From Paludibacterium purpuratum (lineage in GTDB: Bacteria > Pseudomonadota > Gammaproteobacteria > Burkholderiales > Chromobacteriaceae), in the NCBI RefSeq assembly GCF_004363805.1, contig NZ_SNZP01000014.1, forward strand, positions 62,001-126,000: a stretch of DNA of 64,000 nt, written 5' to 3'. The notes beneath the pieces were generated by a model. That model saw only the letters and a list, made by a program, of their open reading frames with translations. It had not been told where the DNA came from and made no database searches. Below, piece after piece: positions 1 through 8,878 of the stretch. Positions within the stretch are counted from its first letter, which is position 1. Each line of letters opens with the position of its first letter. The translations under genes were made by a program, and so were the position numbers.

Positions 1-474
1 GTGATAGACGTCGACATATTCGCCGTTGCGAAAGGCGAACTGTGCCGACTCGCCTTCGATGACGAAGCCGTACTTTTGGTACAGTGCGATGGCCGGCTGG
101 TTGTCGGTGAAGACTTCCAATTCCAGCCGGCTCAGGTTGAGCCAGTTGTCGGCCATGTCGATGGCGGCGGCCAGCAGCCGGCCGCCGATACCCTGCCCCT
201 GGTAGCGTTCCAGCACACCCATGCCGAAAGAGCCGACGTGCTTGCGTCGCGGCGAGGGACAAACTTTCAGTCCAAGTTGGCCGACCACGGCGCCTTCGAG
301 CTCGGCCACCAAGCTATAGCTGCCCGGCTGCGACTCGGCGAGGCGTTGTTGCCAGAGTGCCAGCGACGGATAAGGTTGTTGCAGGGTGCCGGCAAAGACC
401 TTGGGACAGGCATAGATATTTCGGATGGCCTCGGCATCGGCCGCGCCGGAATGGCGGATGGTGATGGTCTGCAT
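1..474 (-). CDS. GNAT N-acetyltransferase, AaaT/YhhY-like (3' end outside window)
   Basis: 158 codons are visible from an ATG at 474; the C-terminus runs off the window start. The protein opens MQTITIRHSGAADAEAIRNI and contains the acetyl-CoA pyrophosphate-loop region GVLERYQGQGIGGRLLAAA, followed by the ELEVFTDNQPAIALYQKYGF block typical of GNAT enzymes. The end NGEYVDVY matches the C-terminal region of E. coli YhhY (AaaT), an L-amino acid N-acetyltransferase of about 162 residues, so only a few residues are missing. Cytosolic; the likely substrate is a free amino acid or amino acid analogue, by family similarity only. It is transcribed in the same direction as yegD, 83 bp downstream of that gene, and could be co-transcribed or have its own promoter. 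Confidence 0.85.
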   Translation of the reverse strand, partial: MQTITIRHSGAADAEAIRNIYACPKVFAGTLQQPYPSLALWQQRLAESQPGSYSLVAELEGAVVGQLGLKVCPSPRRKHVGSFGMGVLERYQGQGIGGRLLAAAIDMADNWLNLSRLELEVFTDNQPAIALYQKYGFVIEGESAQFAFRNGEYVDVYH

Positions 475-557
475 GGTGTGCTGCTCCAGGATGCCCTATT
501 GGACACACCATGCTATCTGATGCAATTTGTATAGGCAAACAGCATTATTGCGGTGCA

Positions 558-1823
558 TCAACCGTAACGCCGCGCCGCCTCCAGCGCCAGGCCGCAGCCG
601 ATACTGCCAAAGCGGTTGCCCTCGACATGGCGTGCCGTCGGAAACTGGCTGGCGATGCGTTGGCGCAACCAGGGGATGGCACTGGCGCCGCCGGTGAAAT
701 ACAGCGTGTCGATCTGGTCGTCGCGCAGTCCGGCATCCAACAGCACGCCGTGCGCGGTGCGGCCGATGCTATCGATCAGCGGCGTCAACGCCAGCTCCAT
801 CTGCGACTGTTCGAAGCGGGCGATCAAGCCTTTTTCCAGGTGGGTCAAATCCAAGTCGGCGGTGGGGGCCGCACACAAGTCGATCTTGGCCTGCTCGATC
901 TGCATGGCGAGCCGGTGGCCAGCGCGCTGATTGATCAGGCTAAACAACCGGTCGAGCAATGGTAGTGCCAGCGCATCGCGGTAGACGTCCTGCAGTTCCA
1001 TCCACACCTTGCGGGTATAGAGCGAATTGATGCTGTGCCAGGTGGCCAGGTTGAAGTAATAGCCTGACGGCATGGCGGCGCCGTTCTTTAATTGGGTGCG
1101 GTAGCCGAATAGCGGCATGGCTTGGGACAGGCTGAGCACCCGGTCGAAGTCGGTGCCGCCGATATGCACGCCGCCGGTGGCCAGGATATCGGACTGGCGA
1201 TCGCTCAAATTGCGTCGTTCCGGCGACAGGCGTACCAGCGTGAAGTCGGAGGTACCGCCGCCGATATCCACCACCAGCACTCGCTCTTCGCGGGTGATCA
1301 CCGATTCGTAGTCCATGGCGGCGGCGATCGGTTCCAACTGAAAGCTGACCTCGCCGAAGCCGACGCTCTGGGCGATCTCGGCCAGCGTGTCTTGTGCCAG
1401 CCGATCCGCCTTGGGATTGTCGTCGACGAAGAAGACCGGCCGCCCCAATACCGCGTGCTCGAAGGTTCGACCGGCATGGGCCTCGGCGCGTCGTTTGAGC
1501 TCGGCGATAAATACCGTCAGCAGTTGTCGGAAAGGCAGCGCCCGCCCCTGTACTTCGGTTTGCCCGTCCAACAGGTTCGATCCCAACAAACTCTTGAGCG
1601 AGCGCATCAACCGACCCTCGTCCCCCTGCATGTAGATGTCGAGCGCGCTGCGGCCAAAGTGGACACGATCTTCCTCGTAATCGAAGAACACCACCGACGG
1701 CAGGGTTTCCTCGTTGTTTTCCAGTGGAATCAGCGGGGAGTGGCCAGCATGGTGCCAGCCGACCGTCGAGTTGGAGGTACCGAAGTCGATGCCACAAGCT
1801 TGGGCGATGGTCGGAAGCGTCAT
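558..1823 (-). CDS. yegD: Hsp70-family chaperone-like protein YegD
   Basis: 421 residues, close to the roughly 450 of E. coli YegD. The actin/Hsp70 ATPase fold is shown by the phosphate-1 motif GIDFGTSNSTVG near residue 12, the phosphate-2 motif VVDIGGGTSDFTLV near residue 195 and the adenosine motif LYFTGGASAIPWL near residue 380. The C-terminal substrate-binding and lid domains of DnaK are absent, as in the YegD group, so it is an ATPase-only member rather than a general chaperone. No DnaJ or GrpE partner lies nearby. Start is the ATG at 1823. The physiological role of YegD proteins is not established. Confidence 0.9.
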   Translation of the reverse strand: MTLPTIAQACGIDFGTSNSTVGWHHAGHSPLIPLENNEETLPSVVFFDYEEDRVHFGRSALDIYMQGDEGRLMRSLKSLLGSNLLDGQTEVQGRALPFRQLLTVFIAELKRRAEAHAGRTFEHAVLGRPVFFVDDNPKADRLAQDTLAEIAQSVGFGEVSFQLEPIAAAMDYESVITREERVLVVDIGGGTSDFTLVRLSPERRNLSDRQSDILATGGVHIGGTDFDRVLSLSQAMPLFGYRTQLKNGAAMPSGYYFNLATWHSINSLYTRKVWMELQDVYRDALALPLLDRLFSLINQRAGHRLAMQIEQAKIDLCAAPTADLDLTHLEKGLIARFEQSQMELALTPLIDSIGRTAHGVLLDAGLRDDQIDTLYFTGGASAIPWLRQRIASQFPTARHVEGNRFGSIGCGLALEAARRYG

Positions 1824-1956
1824 AATCGTTGTGGGCGAACGGAAGGGCCGGCGATGATACGCCTTATGTCACTGATCGACAAGGCTTTGATGGCCAGAGA
1901 GTGGTCACTGGAAAGTGGTCGCGGTATATTTATGCCAAATTCATTTTGGGGGATTT

Positions 1957-2637
1957 ATGACGCTCGACGATGTCCTGCAGCAGTTGCGGGCCGCCGGCCC
2001 GTTCGACAGCGAGCGCGAACGCGCCATCGCGATTCATGACTACGTGCGCGACCAGATCGCTTTCGGCTTTACCACTTGGTTCGAAACGGTGACGCCGGAA
2101 GAGACGCTCGCGCGTCGCCGCGGGCATTGCAACGCGCAGGGTGACCTGGTGCGTGCCTTGCTCGACGAGGCCGGTATTGCCGCGCGATTGCGTTTCGTTC
2201 AGCTCGACAAGCGCGTGTTGCGCCAAGCGGTACCGGGGTTGATCTACCAATGTTTGCCGCCGCATCTGTTTCATGCGGTGGTCCAGGCCGAGATCGACGG
2301 CACGTGCCGGCATGTCGACAGCTACCTGTTCACGCCGGCGGTCTTCGCCCGCCAGTTGCGGCAGCTCAACGTTGCGGGGCTTGCCATCGGTTTCGGGGTG
2401 ACGCGGGACGGGCGCTGCGACTGGCAAGCCGATGGCGATGCCTTCTGTCAGGCATGCGCCGGCGATCTGACGTTGGCCGACCCGGTCTTCGACTCGCTGG
2501 CGGCGGCCATGGCCGCGCGCGCCGGCAACAACCACCTGCTGGGGCTGCATTTCAATCAGTGGCTGGGCGCGGTGCCCGCACCGCTGCATAAGGCGGCCGA
2601 ATCGTATCTGAACAGCCGGCTCGATGCGGAGCGATAA
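1957..2637 (+). CDS. transglutaminase-like cysteine-protease-fold protein
   Basis: 226 residues from an ATG at 1957 preceded by a GGGGG ribosome site; an upstream GTG at 1915 lies in frame but has no comparable site. The transglutaminase-like core is visible: Cys in RRGHCNAQGDLVRALL near residue 59, His in PPHLFHAVVQAEIDG near residue 107, and Asp in CRHVDSYLF near residue 122, giving the expected Cys-His-Asp triad order. No signal peptide or membrane segment is seen, so it is probably cytosolic. Family members range from amide hydrolases to proteins of unknown substrate. It stands alone, divergent from yegD. Confidence 0.7.
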   Translation: MTLDDVLQQLRAAGPFDSERERAIAIHDYVRDQIAFGFTTWFETVTPEETLARRRGHCNAQGDLVRALLDEAGIAARLRFVQLDKRVLRQAVPGLIYQCLPPHLFHAVVQAEIDGTCRHVDSYLFTPAVFARQLRQLNVAGLAIGFGVTRDGRCDWQADGDAFCQACAGDLTLADPVFDSLAAAMAARAGNNHLLGLHFNQWLGAVPAPLHKAAESYLNSRLDAER

Positions 2638-2706
2638 TCCATTGTATCTGCCTGGGCGATAGGCTAGGAATGAAGAAACACGCGCACTTTGCCGCGAGAG
2701 AGCCCC

Positions 2707-3660
2707 ATGCGCCTATCCCCGTTTTTTGTCGTGATTGCTCTGCTGCAGCCCTGGTCGGCGCATGGTGCCAACAGTTGCATCGGCGTTGTCGGCGCCGGCG
2801 GGCGTGCTAGTTTCTGGCAAGTGGTTGGCGAAGGGGCGCAGGCCGCGGGTCGCGAGCTAGGCGTCGATGTGCATTACCTGCTGCCGGGCGACGAAAACGA
2901 CCGCCAGGAGCAGGCGCAATTGATTCGCCGAGTGATCGAGCTGAAATGCGGTGCGTTGGTGCTCGCACCCAATGCGCACGAACGGACGCAGCTGATCGCC
3001 CAACTCCGGCGGCAGAGTGTGCCGACCATCTTCATCGACCGCTCCGAGCCTAAGGCCGCCCCGTTGTCGCTGATTGAAACCGATAACTACGCCGCCGGCC
3101 GGCTGGCCGGCGAGCAGATCGTGCGGCGCCTGCACGGTACAGGCCGACGGCGCGTGGTATTGATGCGGATGCAAGAAGGCGTGCAATCGACCGACGAGCG
3201 TGAACGAGGCGCGGCCGACGTTCTGCGCCAGGCCGGGTTGACCGTGGTGGCCAGCCCCTATCTGGGCGCGTCGGTCATCGAGGCCAGAGCGGCTGCCGAA
3301 AAGGCGCTGACGCCGCTCGCGGGGCAGTTCGACGCGGTGTTCATGCCCAACGAAACCACCACCGACGGGACGCTGCAGATCCTGGATAAACTGGGGCTGG
3401 CCGGCAAGGTGCTGGCGATCGGGTTCGATATCAATCAACGGCTGTACGACGCGCTGCGCCAACGCGTGATCGCGGCGCTGGTGCTGCAGCGGCCGTTTCA
3501 GATGGGCTATATGGGGGTGACGCTGGCCTATCGGGCCATGCTAGGCGCCAAGCATGTGCCCAAATCGGTGGATAGCGGGGTGAGCCTGCTGACGCGCGAT
3601 AATATGGATCAGCAGGACATTCTGTATTTCTCCGCCTATCGCAGCGTGGCCAAACCCTAG
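2707..3660 (+). CDS. periplasmic sugar-binding protein (RbsB-like, peripla_BP_4)
   Basis: 317 residues. The ATG at 2707 follows a GAGAG ribosome site and opens a signal peptide (MRLSPFFVVIALLQPWSAHG) cleaved near residue 20. The mature part has the LacI/RbsB-type fold: an N-terminal lobe with VIELKCGALVLAPNAHE and TIFIDRSEP, and a second lobe with FDAVFMPNETTTDGTLQILD and LAIGFDINQRLYDALRQ. It would bind a sugar or polyol in the periplasm. No permease or ATPase gene lies beside it, so its transporter or signalling partner is elsewhere. It could instead feed a sensor kinase. The gene is convergent with the PfkB kinase, with 3 bp between the stop codons. Confidence 0.8.
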   Translation: MRLSPFFVVIALLQPWSAHGANSCIGVVGAGGRASFWQVVGEGAQAAGRELGVDVHYLLPGDENDRQEQAQLIRRVIELKCGALVLAPNAHERTQLIAQLRRQSVPTIFIDRSEPKAAPLSLIETDNYAAGRLAGEQIVRRLHGTGRRRVVLMRMQEGVQSTDERERGAADVLRQAGLTVVASPYLGASVIEARAAAEKALTPLAGQFDAVFMPNETTTDGTLQILDKLGLAGKVLAIGFDINQRLYDALRQRVIAALVLQRPFQMGYMGVTLAYRAMLGAKHVPKSVDSGVSLLTRDNMDQQDILYFSAYRSVAKP

Positions 3661-3663
3661 GCC

Positions 3664-4572
3664 CTAGCCTGCCAGTCGCTCGATCGCCTCTTGCCAGCTT
3701 GGCGCATAGCTGCCGGTGTGCGCCGCACAGCAAGCGGCGCTAGCCGCGGCGACGGCCAGTTGCCGCGCCGGTGTGGCATCCGGCTCGCGTGTCAGGCAGG
3801 CGAGCCAGCCGCCGAACGCCGCATCGCCGCAGCCAACCGTATCCGCCAGCACCACCGGCAGTGCCGCGTTGTCGACAGTCCGACCGTCTTTGCCGCGCCA
3901 TGTCATCCCCGCGGCACCCCGCGTCACCAAGATATCGGCGCGTGGCGCCAAGTCGCGAAGCGCCAGCAGCGCGGCCGCTTCGTTCAGCCCGGGAAACAGG
4001 CTGGTCAGATCCTCATCCGACACTTTCATATAGCGGCACAACCCGGCCAGTGCCTCGAAGCGCGGCCGGTATGCCGGCGCGCGCATCGGCAAACGAAAAT
4101 TGGGGTCGAAGGCGATGTGGACACCCCGCGCGGCCAGGGTTTGCGCCAGGCCCAACAGTCGGTCTGCCAACGGCTGGCGCGTCAGACTGATGCCGCCGAA
4201 GCAGGCCATGTCGACCGCGGCCATCCAGCCGTCCGGGAGTCTGTCTGGATCGAAGTGCAGATCGGCGCTGTCGTCGCCGACGAAGAAATACTGCGGCGGG
4301 TTCGACTCGGTCACCATGGCTAATAGCGGCGAGCGCGGCGGCATCTGGGTAAAGCGCATATCGAGTCCTGCCGCTTGTGCCTCATCGAACAGCTGGCGGC
4401 CGAAACGATCCGGGCTGATCGCCCCGGCGAAAGCGCCGGCAAGCCCAAGCCGCGCGCCGACACGCGCCAGATTCCAGCCTGCCCCGCCCGGGCAGGCATG
4501 CCAGCTGTCGTCGGGTTGGCGGATGAAGTCGGTCAGCGCGTCGCCGAAGACGATAAATCGGGGGAGGGACAT
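3664..4572 (-). CDS. PfkB-family carbohydrate kinase (fructokinase-like)
   Basis: 302 residues from the ATG at 4572; longer in-frame starts upstream give a non-conserved Arg/Pro-rich leader. The ribokinase/PfkB fold is shown by the N-terminal FGDALTDFI and GGAGWNLARVGARLG segments and the C-terminal signature DTVGCGDAAFGGW, in which Asp is the catalytic base. The usual anion-hole GAGD reads GCGD here, a conservative change. It should phosphorylate a sugar such as fructose with ATP; the substrate is not resolved. It lies 73 bp downstream of the GntR gene on the same strand, so it could be read through from that operon. Confidence 0.8.
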   Translation of the reverse strand: MSLPRFIVFGDALTDFIRQPDDSWHACPGGAGWNLARVGARLGLAGAFAGAISPDRFGRQLFDEAQAAGLDMRFTQMPPRSPLLAMVTESNPPQYFFVGDDSADLHFDPDRLPDGWMAAVDMACFGGISLTRQPLADRLLGLAQTLAARGVHIAFDPNFRLPMRAPAYRPRFEALAGLCRYMKVSDEDLTSLFPGLNEAAALLALRDLAPRADILVTRGAAGMTWRGKDGRTVDNAALPVVLADTVGCGDAAFGGWLACLTREPDATPARQLAVAAASAACCAAHTGSYAPSWQEAIERLAG

Positions 4573-4645
4573 GGCGTATCCAACAGAGTTGGGAAAAGCT
4601 GCAGGATAAAGCCGCCCGGCGGCGGCGGCCAGTCCGCGCGACCGC

Positions 4646-5353
4646 TCAGCCGGGGGTGCGCGGTTTGCGGCCGCGTTTGGCCGGCAAGGCCCGCGCCTGT
4701 TGGCAATACCAAGCTTCCAGCGCTTCCTCGGCATGCAGAATATGTTGGCGTAGGAACGCGGCGGCGCCGATGGCGTCCTTGGTTTTGCAAAGCGTCAGCA
4801 GGCGGCAGTGTTCGTCGTGTGCGCGCTCGCTGAAGTCGGTGAGCAAAATTTGCATGCGCGTATAACGGTCGGTCCGGTTATGCAACTGCTCGATGAGGGC
4901 CAGTGTCTGCGGACGCTCGGCAGCGCGGTACAGCGCCAGGTGGAAGCGGGCATTGAGCACGCCCCAGGAGGCGATGTCGCGTTGCTGGAGTGCTTGCTCG
5001 AAGTCGATCAAGAGCGCCTCGGCCGCGGCGATGTCGGCGGCGGTTTGGCGCGGAACGGCCTCCAGCAGGACATCGCATTCCAGCAACACCCGCACGCGCA
5101 GCAATTCGACGATCTCCGGCAGCGACAGCTGGCTGACCACCGCGCCGCGATTCTCGACGATGGTGACCAGCCCCTCGGCCTCCAATTGTCGCAGCGCCTC
5201 GCGGATCGGCACCCGGCTCATGCCGAGCTGGCGCGCCAGCGCATCCTGGCGCAATTGGCCGCCATCGGTCCATTCGCCCGTCAGGATGCGTTGGCGGATG
5301 GCATCGGTGGCGAGGGCGGTCAGACTCTGCGGTGTGTCGTTGAGGTCGTTCAT
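4646..5353 (-). CDS. GntR-family (FadR/FCD type) transcriptional regulator of the hydroxyproline locus
   Basis: 235 residues. Residues about 10-75 form a winged helix with the recognition region RQLGMSRVPIREALRQLEAE. Residues about 85-215 are an FCD ligand domain with the Asp/His metal-site residues NARFHLALYRAAERP and HDEHCRLLTLCKTKD. FCD regulators are usually released from DNA by a small carboxylate. The gene lies 30 bp downstream of the deaminase gene and is probably co-transcribed with it, so control by the hydroxyproline pathway is inferred. The palindromes at 6346-6363 and 6526-6541 fit a GntR/FCD operator. The C-terminal tail is basic (AKRGRKPRTPG). Confidence 0.85.
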   Translation of the reverse strand: MNDLNDTPQSLTALATDAIRQRILTGEWTDGGQLRQDALARQLGMSRVPIREALRQLEAEGLVTIVENRGAVVSQLSLPEIVELLRVRVLLECDVLLEAVPRQTAADIAAAEALLIDFEQALQQRDIASWGVLNARFHLALYRAAERPQTLALIEQLHNRTDRYTRMQILLTDFSERAHDEHCRLLTLCKTKDAIGAAAFLRQHILHAEEALEAWYCQQARALPAKRGRKPRTPG

Positions 5354-5383
5354 GGCCGGCCCATGTTACCACTGTGCCGCGTC

Positions 5384-6286
5384 TTACCGCTCGGGCAGCT
5401 TCGGACGCGTCGCCAGCCCAGTGCGCACGATGGCCTGCACCCGCTCGCGTTCGGCGCCCGAGAGCGGCATGCGCGGGGCGCGCACATGCTCGTTGCCCTG
5501 CCCCACCAGGCTTTGCGCCAGCTTCAGGTTCTGCACCAGCTTCATCGAGACATCCAGATGCAGCAGCGGCGCGAACCAACGGTAAATCGCCCGCGCTTCC
5601 TCCCAGCGTCCGGCGCTCGCCAGCCGGTAGATCGCCACCGTTTCGGCGGGAAAGGCCACCACCAGGCCGGCTACCCAGCCGTCGGCGCCCATCATCAGGC
5701 TTTCCAGCGCCAGATCGTCCACGCCGCAGAACAGCGCGTAGCGCCCGCCGACCGTGTTGATGATGTTGGTCAGCGTGCGAATGTCGCCGCTCGATTCCTT
5801 GACGGCGACGAATTTCGGCTCGTCCGCCAAATCGGCCAACATCGCCGGTGTGATATCGACTCCGTAGGCCAGCGGGTTGTTGTAGATCATGATCGGCAGC
5901 GGGCTGGCCGCGGCGACGCGTCGATAGTGGTTAAGCGTTTCTGGCGTATCGGATACGTAGCGCATGGCCGGCAGCAGCATCAGTCCGTCGGCGCCAGCAG
6001 CGTGTGCGGCATGCGCCAGCGCTTGTGCGGCGCGCGTGCTGTCCTCCGCCACCGTCAGCAATACCGGCAGATCGCCGGCCACCTCCTTGGCGGTTTTCAG
6101 GATGATCAGCTTTTCCTCGGCGCTCAGAGTCGATGCCTCGCCCAACGAGCCGCATAGGATGATGCCATCGACGCCCTGCTCGATCTGCCAGGCGATGTGG
6201 CGCGCGGTAGCGGCCAGATCCAGCGATTCATCGGCGTGAAATTGCGTGGTGATGGCGGGGAAAACCCCGCGCCAGGGATGGGACAT
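5384..6286 (-). CDS. lhpC: DapA-family lyase, probable 1-pyrroline-4-hydroxy-2-carboxylate deaminase
   Basis: 300 residues from the ATG at 6286, which has an AGGAG site 9 bases upstream; a longer in-frame start at 6334 lacks one. TIM-barrel features of the DHDPS/NAL family are present: GSLGEASTLSAEEK (substrate carboxylate loop), the Tyr in PIMIYNNP and the Schiff-base lysine in FVAVKESSGD near residue 163. Being divergent from a 4-hydroxyproline epimerase and an FAD dehydrogenase identifies it as the step converting 1-pyrroline-4-hydroxy-2-carboxylate to 2-oxoglutarate semialdehyde and ammonia. By sequence alone it could be another DapA-family aldolase. The final semialdehyde dehydrogenase of the pathway is not in this window. 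Confidence 0.8.
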   Translation of the reverse strand: MSHPWRGVFPAITTQFHADESLDLAATARHIAWQIEQGVDGIILCGSLGEASTLSAEEKLIILKTAKEVAGDLPVLLTVAEDSTRAAQALAHAAHAAGADGLMLLPAMRYVSDTPETLNHYRRVAAASPLPIMIYNNPLAYGVDITPAMLADLADEPKFVAVKESSGDIRTLTNIINTVGGRYALFCGVDDLALESLMMGADGWVAGLVVAFPAETVAIYRLASAGRWEEARAIYRWFAPLLHLDVSMKLVQNLKLAQSLVGQGNEHVRAPRMPLSGAERERVQAIVRTGLATRPKLPER

Positions 6287-6582
6287 GGCGGCAACTCCTA
6301 GAGAAGGTGGGGAACAAGTGTTGGTGATATGCATTCATGCTAGGAATTTTTGTATACAAAAATCAACTATTTTTATTGACGGTAAGGTAGGAAAAGGCAG
6401 CGATCATTGCCGGAATCAGCGATGATTTTTTTGATTGAAACATTGAATACTATTTATTTTTCAATGTTATGCAGTGCGATGTGAAGGCTGAAGGGCAATA
6501 TACTGACCTATCAGATGATATGGCAATATTGTATTCAATATGGTTTGGTCATAGAGTGAGATGACCGTCTCTGGGAGCACAT
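6287..6582. promoter_or_regulatory. divergent control region of the hydroxyproline locus with two GntR-type palindromes
   Basis: This 296-bp spacer is much more AT-rich than its flanks. It holds a perfect 18-bp palindrome ATTTTTGTATACAAAAAT at 6346-6363, about 60 bp before the lhpC start, and a second site ATATTGTATTCAATAT at 6526-6541, about 40 bp before the epimerase start. Both share the TTGTAT-n-CAA core seen in FCD-GntR operators. A third inverted repeat, AACATTGAA/TTCAATGTT, spans 6439-6468. The arrangement suggests one repressor controlling both divergent promoters; regulator identity is inferred from the adjacent gntR gene. Confidence 0.7.
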
Positions 6583-7584
6583 ATGGCAATCCACCAATTC
6601 GAATGTATCGACGGTCATACCTGCGGCAATCCGGTGCGTCTGGTGGTGCGCGGCGCGCCGGAACTGCGCGGCCGTACCCAGGCCGAACGCCGCCTGGATT
6701 TCTTGGCTCGTTATGATTGGATCCGCACCGGGCTGATGAACGAACCGCGCGGCCATGCGCAGATGTCTGGCGCTTTCCTCTATCCCGCCACACGCGACGA
6801 TTGCGACGTGGCGGTGCTGTACATCGAAACCAGCGGCTGCCTGCCCATGTGCGGGCACGGCGCCATCGGCGTGGTCACCCTGGCCATCGAACACGGACTG
6901 GTACGGCCGCGGACGCCTGGCATGCTGAACCTGGATACGCCGGCCGGCAAAGTCACGGCCAGCTACCATCAGGAGGGCGGTAAGGTGACCTCGGTCAAGC
7001 TGACCAATGTCCCGTCGTTCCTGTTCATGTCCGATGTCGAAGTCACGATTGGCGCGCTTGGCCGGCTCAAGGTCGATATCGCGTACGGCGGCAATTTTTA
7101 TCCGATTGTCGAAGCGCAGGAGAATTACCGCGACATGGCCGATTTCACGCCAGCAGAGCTGGTGGCCATGGGCAGCGAACTGCGAGACGCCCTGAATGCC
7201 CGCTATGAAGTCGTTCATCCGCTCGATCCGAACATTCGCGGCATCCGTCATGTGCAGTGGACCGGCGCGCCGAAAACGCCAGGGGCCCATGCCGCCAACG
7301 CGGTACTGTACGGCGCGGCGGCGCTGGATCGTTCGCCCTGCGGTACCGGCACCTCGGCACGGCTGGCGCAGCGCTATGGTCGCGGATGGATGAAGAAAGA
7401 CGACATCCTGGTTCACGAGAGCCTGATCGGTAGCCAGTTCATCGGCACGATCGAGGAAGAAACCGAGGTGGCCGGTTTACCCGCCATTATCCCGGGTATT
7501 GCCGGTTGGGCCATTGTTACCGGCTACAATCGGCTGCTGCTCGACGATGCCGATCCGTATGCGCACGGCTTCGTGGTGGCCTGA
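6583..7584 (+). CDS. lhpA: 4-hydroxyproline 2-epimerase (proline racemase family)
   Basis: 333 residues. The two catalytic cysteines of the proline racemase family are present: Cys90 in LPMCGHGAIG and Cys253 in DRSPCGTGTSA. Hydroxyproline epimerases carry this Cys/Cys pair, whereas dehydratases have Thr at the second site. The enzyme interconverts trans-4-hydroxy-L-proline and cis-4-hydroxy-D-proline in the cytosol, the first step of hydroxyproline breakdown. The next gene, an FAD D-amino-acid dehydrogenase, starts immediately after the stop codon, and lhpC is divergent, which supports the substrate assignment over plain proline. Confidence 0.88.
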   Translation: MAIHQFECIDGHTCGNPVRLVVRGAPELRGRTQAERRLDFLARYDWIRTGLMNEPRGHAQMSGAFLYPATRDDCDVAVLYIETSGCLPMCGHGAIGVVTLAIEHGLVRPRTPGMLNLDTPAGKVTASYHQEGGKVTSVKLTNVPSFLFMSDVEVTIGALGRLKVDIAYGGNFYPIVEAQENYRDMADFTPAELVAMGSELRDALNARYEVVHPLDPNIRGIRHVQWTGAPKTPGAHAANAVLYGAAALDRSPCGTGTSARLAQRYGRGWMKKDDILVHESLIGSQFIGTIEEETEVAGLPAIIPGIAGWAIVTGYNRLLLDDADPYAHGFVVA

Positions 7585-8874
7585 ATGGAGACACGCACCC
7601 AAACGTCGCAGCCGTCGGTCATCGTTGTCGGCGCCGGGATTGTCGGCATTGCCTGCGCACTGCAGCTGCGGTTGGCCGGCTGCCCGGTGACGCTGATCGA
7701 TCGTGGCGAGCCTGCGCGCGAGACCAGCTTCGGTAATGCCGGCGCCTTTGCCATCAGCGATGTGATGCCGTTGGCCGGACCCGGTGTTCTGGCCAGGGTG
7801 CCGGGCTGGCTGTTCGATCCGCTCGGGCCGCTGGCGGTGCGTTGGCGCTACCTGCCTTCACTGCTGCCTTGGCTGGTGCGCTTCGTCGCCGCCGGCCGCT
7901 CGACACGGGTGGCGACCTTGACGCGCGATTTGGCCGCGCTGTTGGGACGCGTCAACGCCGACTACGCGCCATTGATCGAGCATGCCGGTATCGGCCGGTT
8001 ATGGCGCCGTCACGGTGCGTTGACACTGTACCGCTGCGAACGCGAATTCCAGGCCGCGGCGGCGGCCTGGGCCTACAAACGCGCCCATGGCGTCCAATGG
8101 CGCAAGCTCGAACGAACGGCGTTGGCCAATGCCTCGCCGCGGGTCGACCAGGCCTGGCAAGTCGCCGTCGAGGTGCCGGATTGGTCGCATGTCGACGATC
8201 CCTACCTGTTCAGTCGCGGGCTGTTCGATGCGTTCATGCGTGAGGGAGGACGATTCATCCGCGACGACGTGCTGGCCGTCGGGCGCGATGCGCAAGGCCG
8301 GCTCGGGGTCGATACCGCGCACCTCGGGCGCTTGCCGACCGAGCGCATGGTGGTCGCCTGCGGCATCTGGAGCGATCGCTTTTTCCGCCAGCAACACTAT
8401 AGCGTGCCGTTGGAAAGCGAGCGCGGCTACCACGTGACCCTGCCGAATGCCGGTGTGCCGCTGCATCATTTCCTGCTATGCGCCAGCGAACACTTTGTGA
8501 TCCTGCCCATGGCCGACGGCGGTCTGCGCCTGGCCGGTACGGTCGAACTGGCGCATCGCGATGCGCCGCCCGACTGGCGGCGCGCGCATATCCTGATCGA
8601 ACGCGCCCGGCGCATTCTGGGTCCGTTCGATACCGCCGACATGAGTGTGTGGATGGGCAACCGGCCGTCGTTGCCCGACACCTTGCCGGTGATCGGGCCG
8701 GCGCCCGACCTGCCCGGCCTATACTTTGCCACCGGGCATGGCCACCTCGGTCTGACGCTTGCGGCCACCACCGGGGCGCTGCTGACCGAACACATCTGCC
8801 GTGGCCGCGCTTCGCTGGATCTGACGCCTTACCGACTCACCCGTTTCAGTGCCGGCGGCGGTATGGCCGACTGA
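7585..8874 (+). CDS. FAD-dependent D-amino acid dehydrogenase, probable cis-4-hydroxy-D-proline dehydrogenase
   Basis: 429 residues. The ATG abuts the TGA of lhpA, so translation is probably coupled. The N-terminus has the FAD dinucleotide-binding motif VIVVGAGIVGIACALQLRLAG, then ETSFGNAGAFAISD as in DadA-type enzymes, and the C-terminal FAD contact region GNRPSLPDTLPVIGP followed by FATGHGHLGLTLA. It would oxidise cis-4-hydroxy-D-proline to 1-pyrroline-4-hydroxy-2-carboxylate, passing electrons to the respiratory chain. This is a single-chain DadA-like form; some bacteria use a heteromeric dehydrogenase instead. It is convergent with the next gene, with 4 bp between the stops. Confidence 0.82.
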   Translation: METRTQTSQPSVIVVGAGIVGIACALQLRLAGCPVTLIDRGEPARETSFGNAGAFAISDVMPLAGPGVLARVPGWLFDPLGPLAVRWRYLPSLLPWLVRFVAAGRSTRVATLTRDLAALLGRVNADYAPLIEHAGIGRLWRRHGALTLYRCEREFQAAAAAWAYKRAHGVQWRKLERTALANASPRVDQAWQVAVEVPDWSHVDDPYLFSRGLFDAFMREGGRFIRDDVLAVGRDAQGRLGVDTAHLGRLPTERMVVACGIWSDRFFRQQHYSVPLESERGYHVTLPNAGVPLHHFLLCASEHFVILPMADGGLRLAGTVELAHRDAPPDWRRAHILIERARRILGPFDTADMSVWMGNRPSLPDTLPVIGPAPDLPGLYFATGHGHLGLTLAATTGALLTEHICRGRASLDLTPYRLTRFSAGGGMAD

Positions 8875-8878
8875 GATC

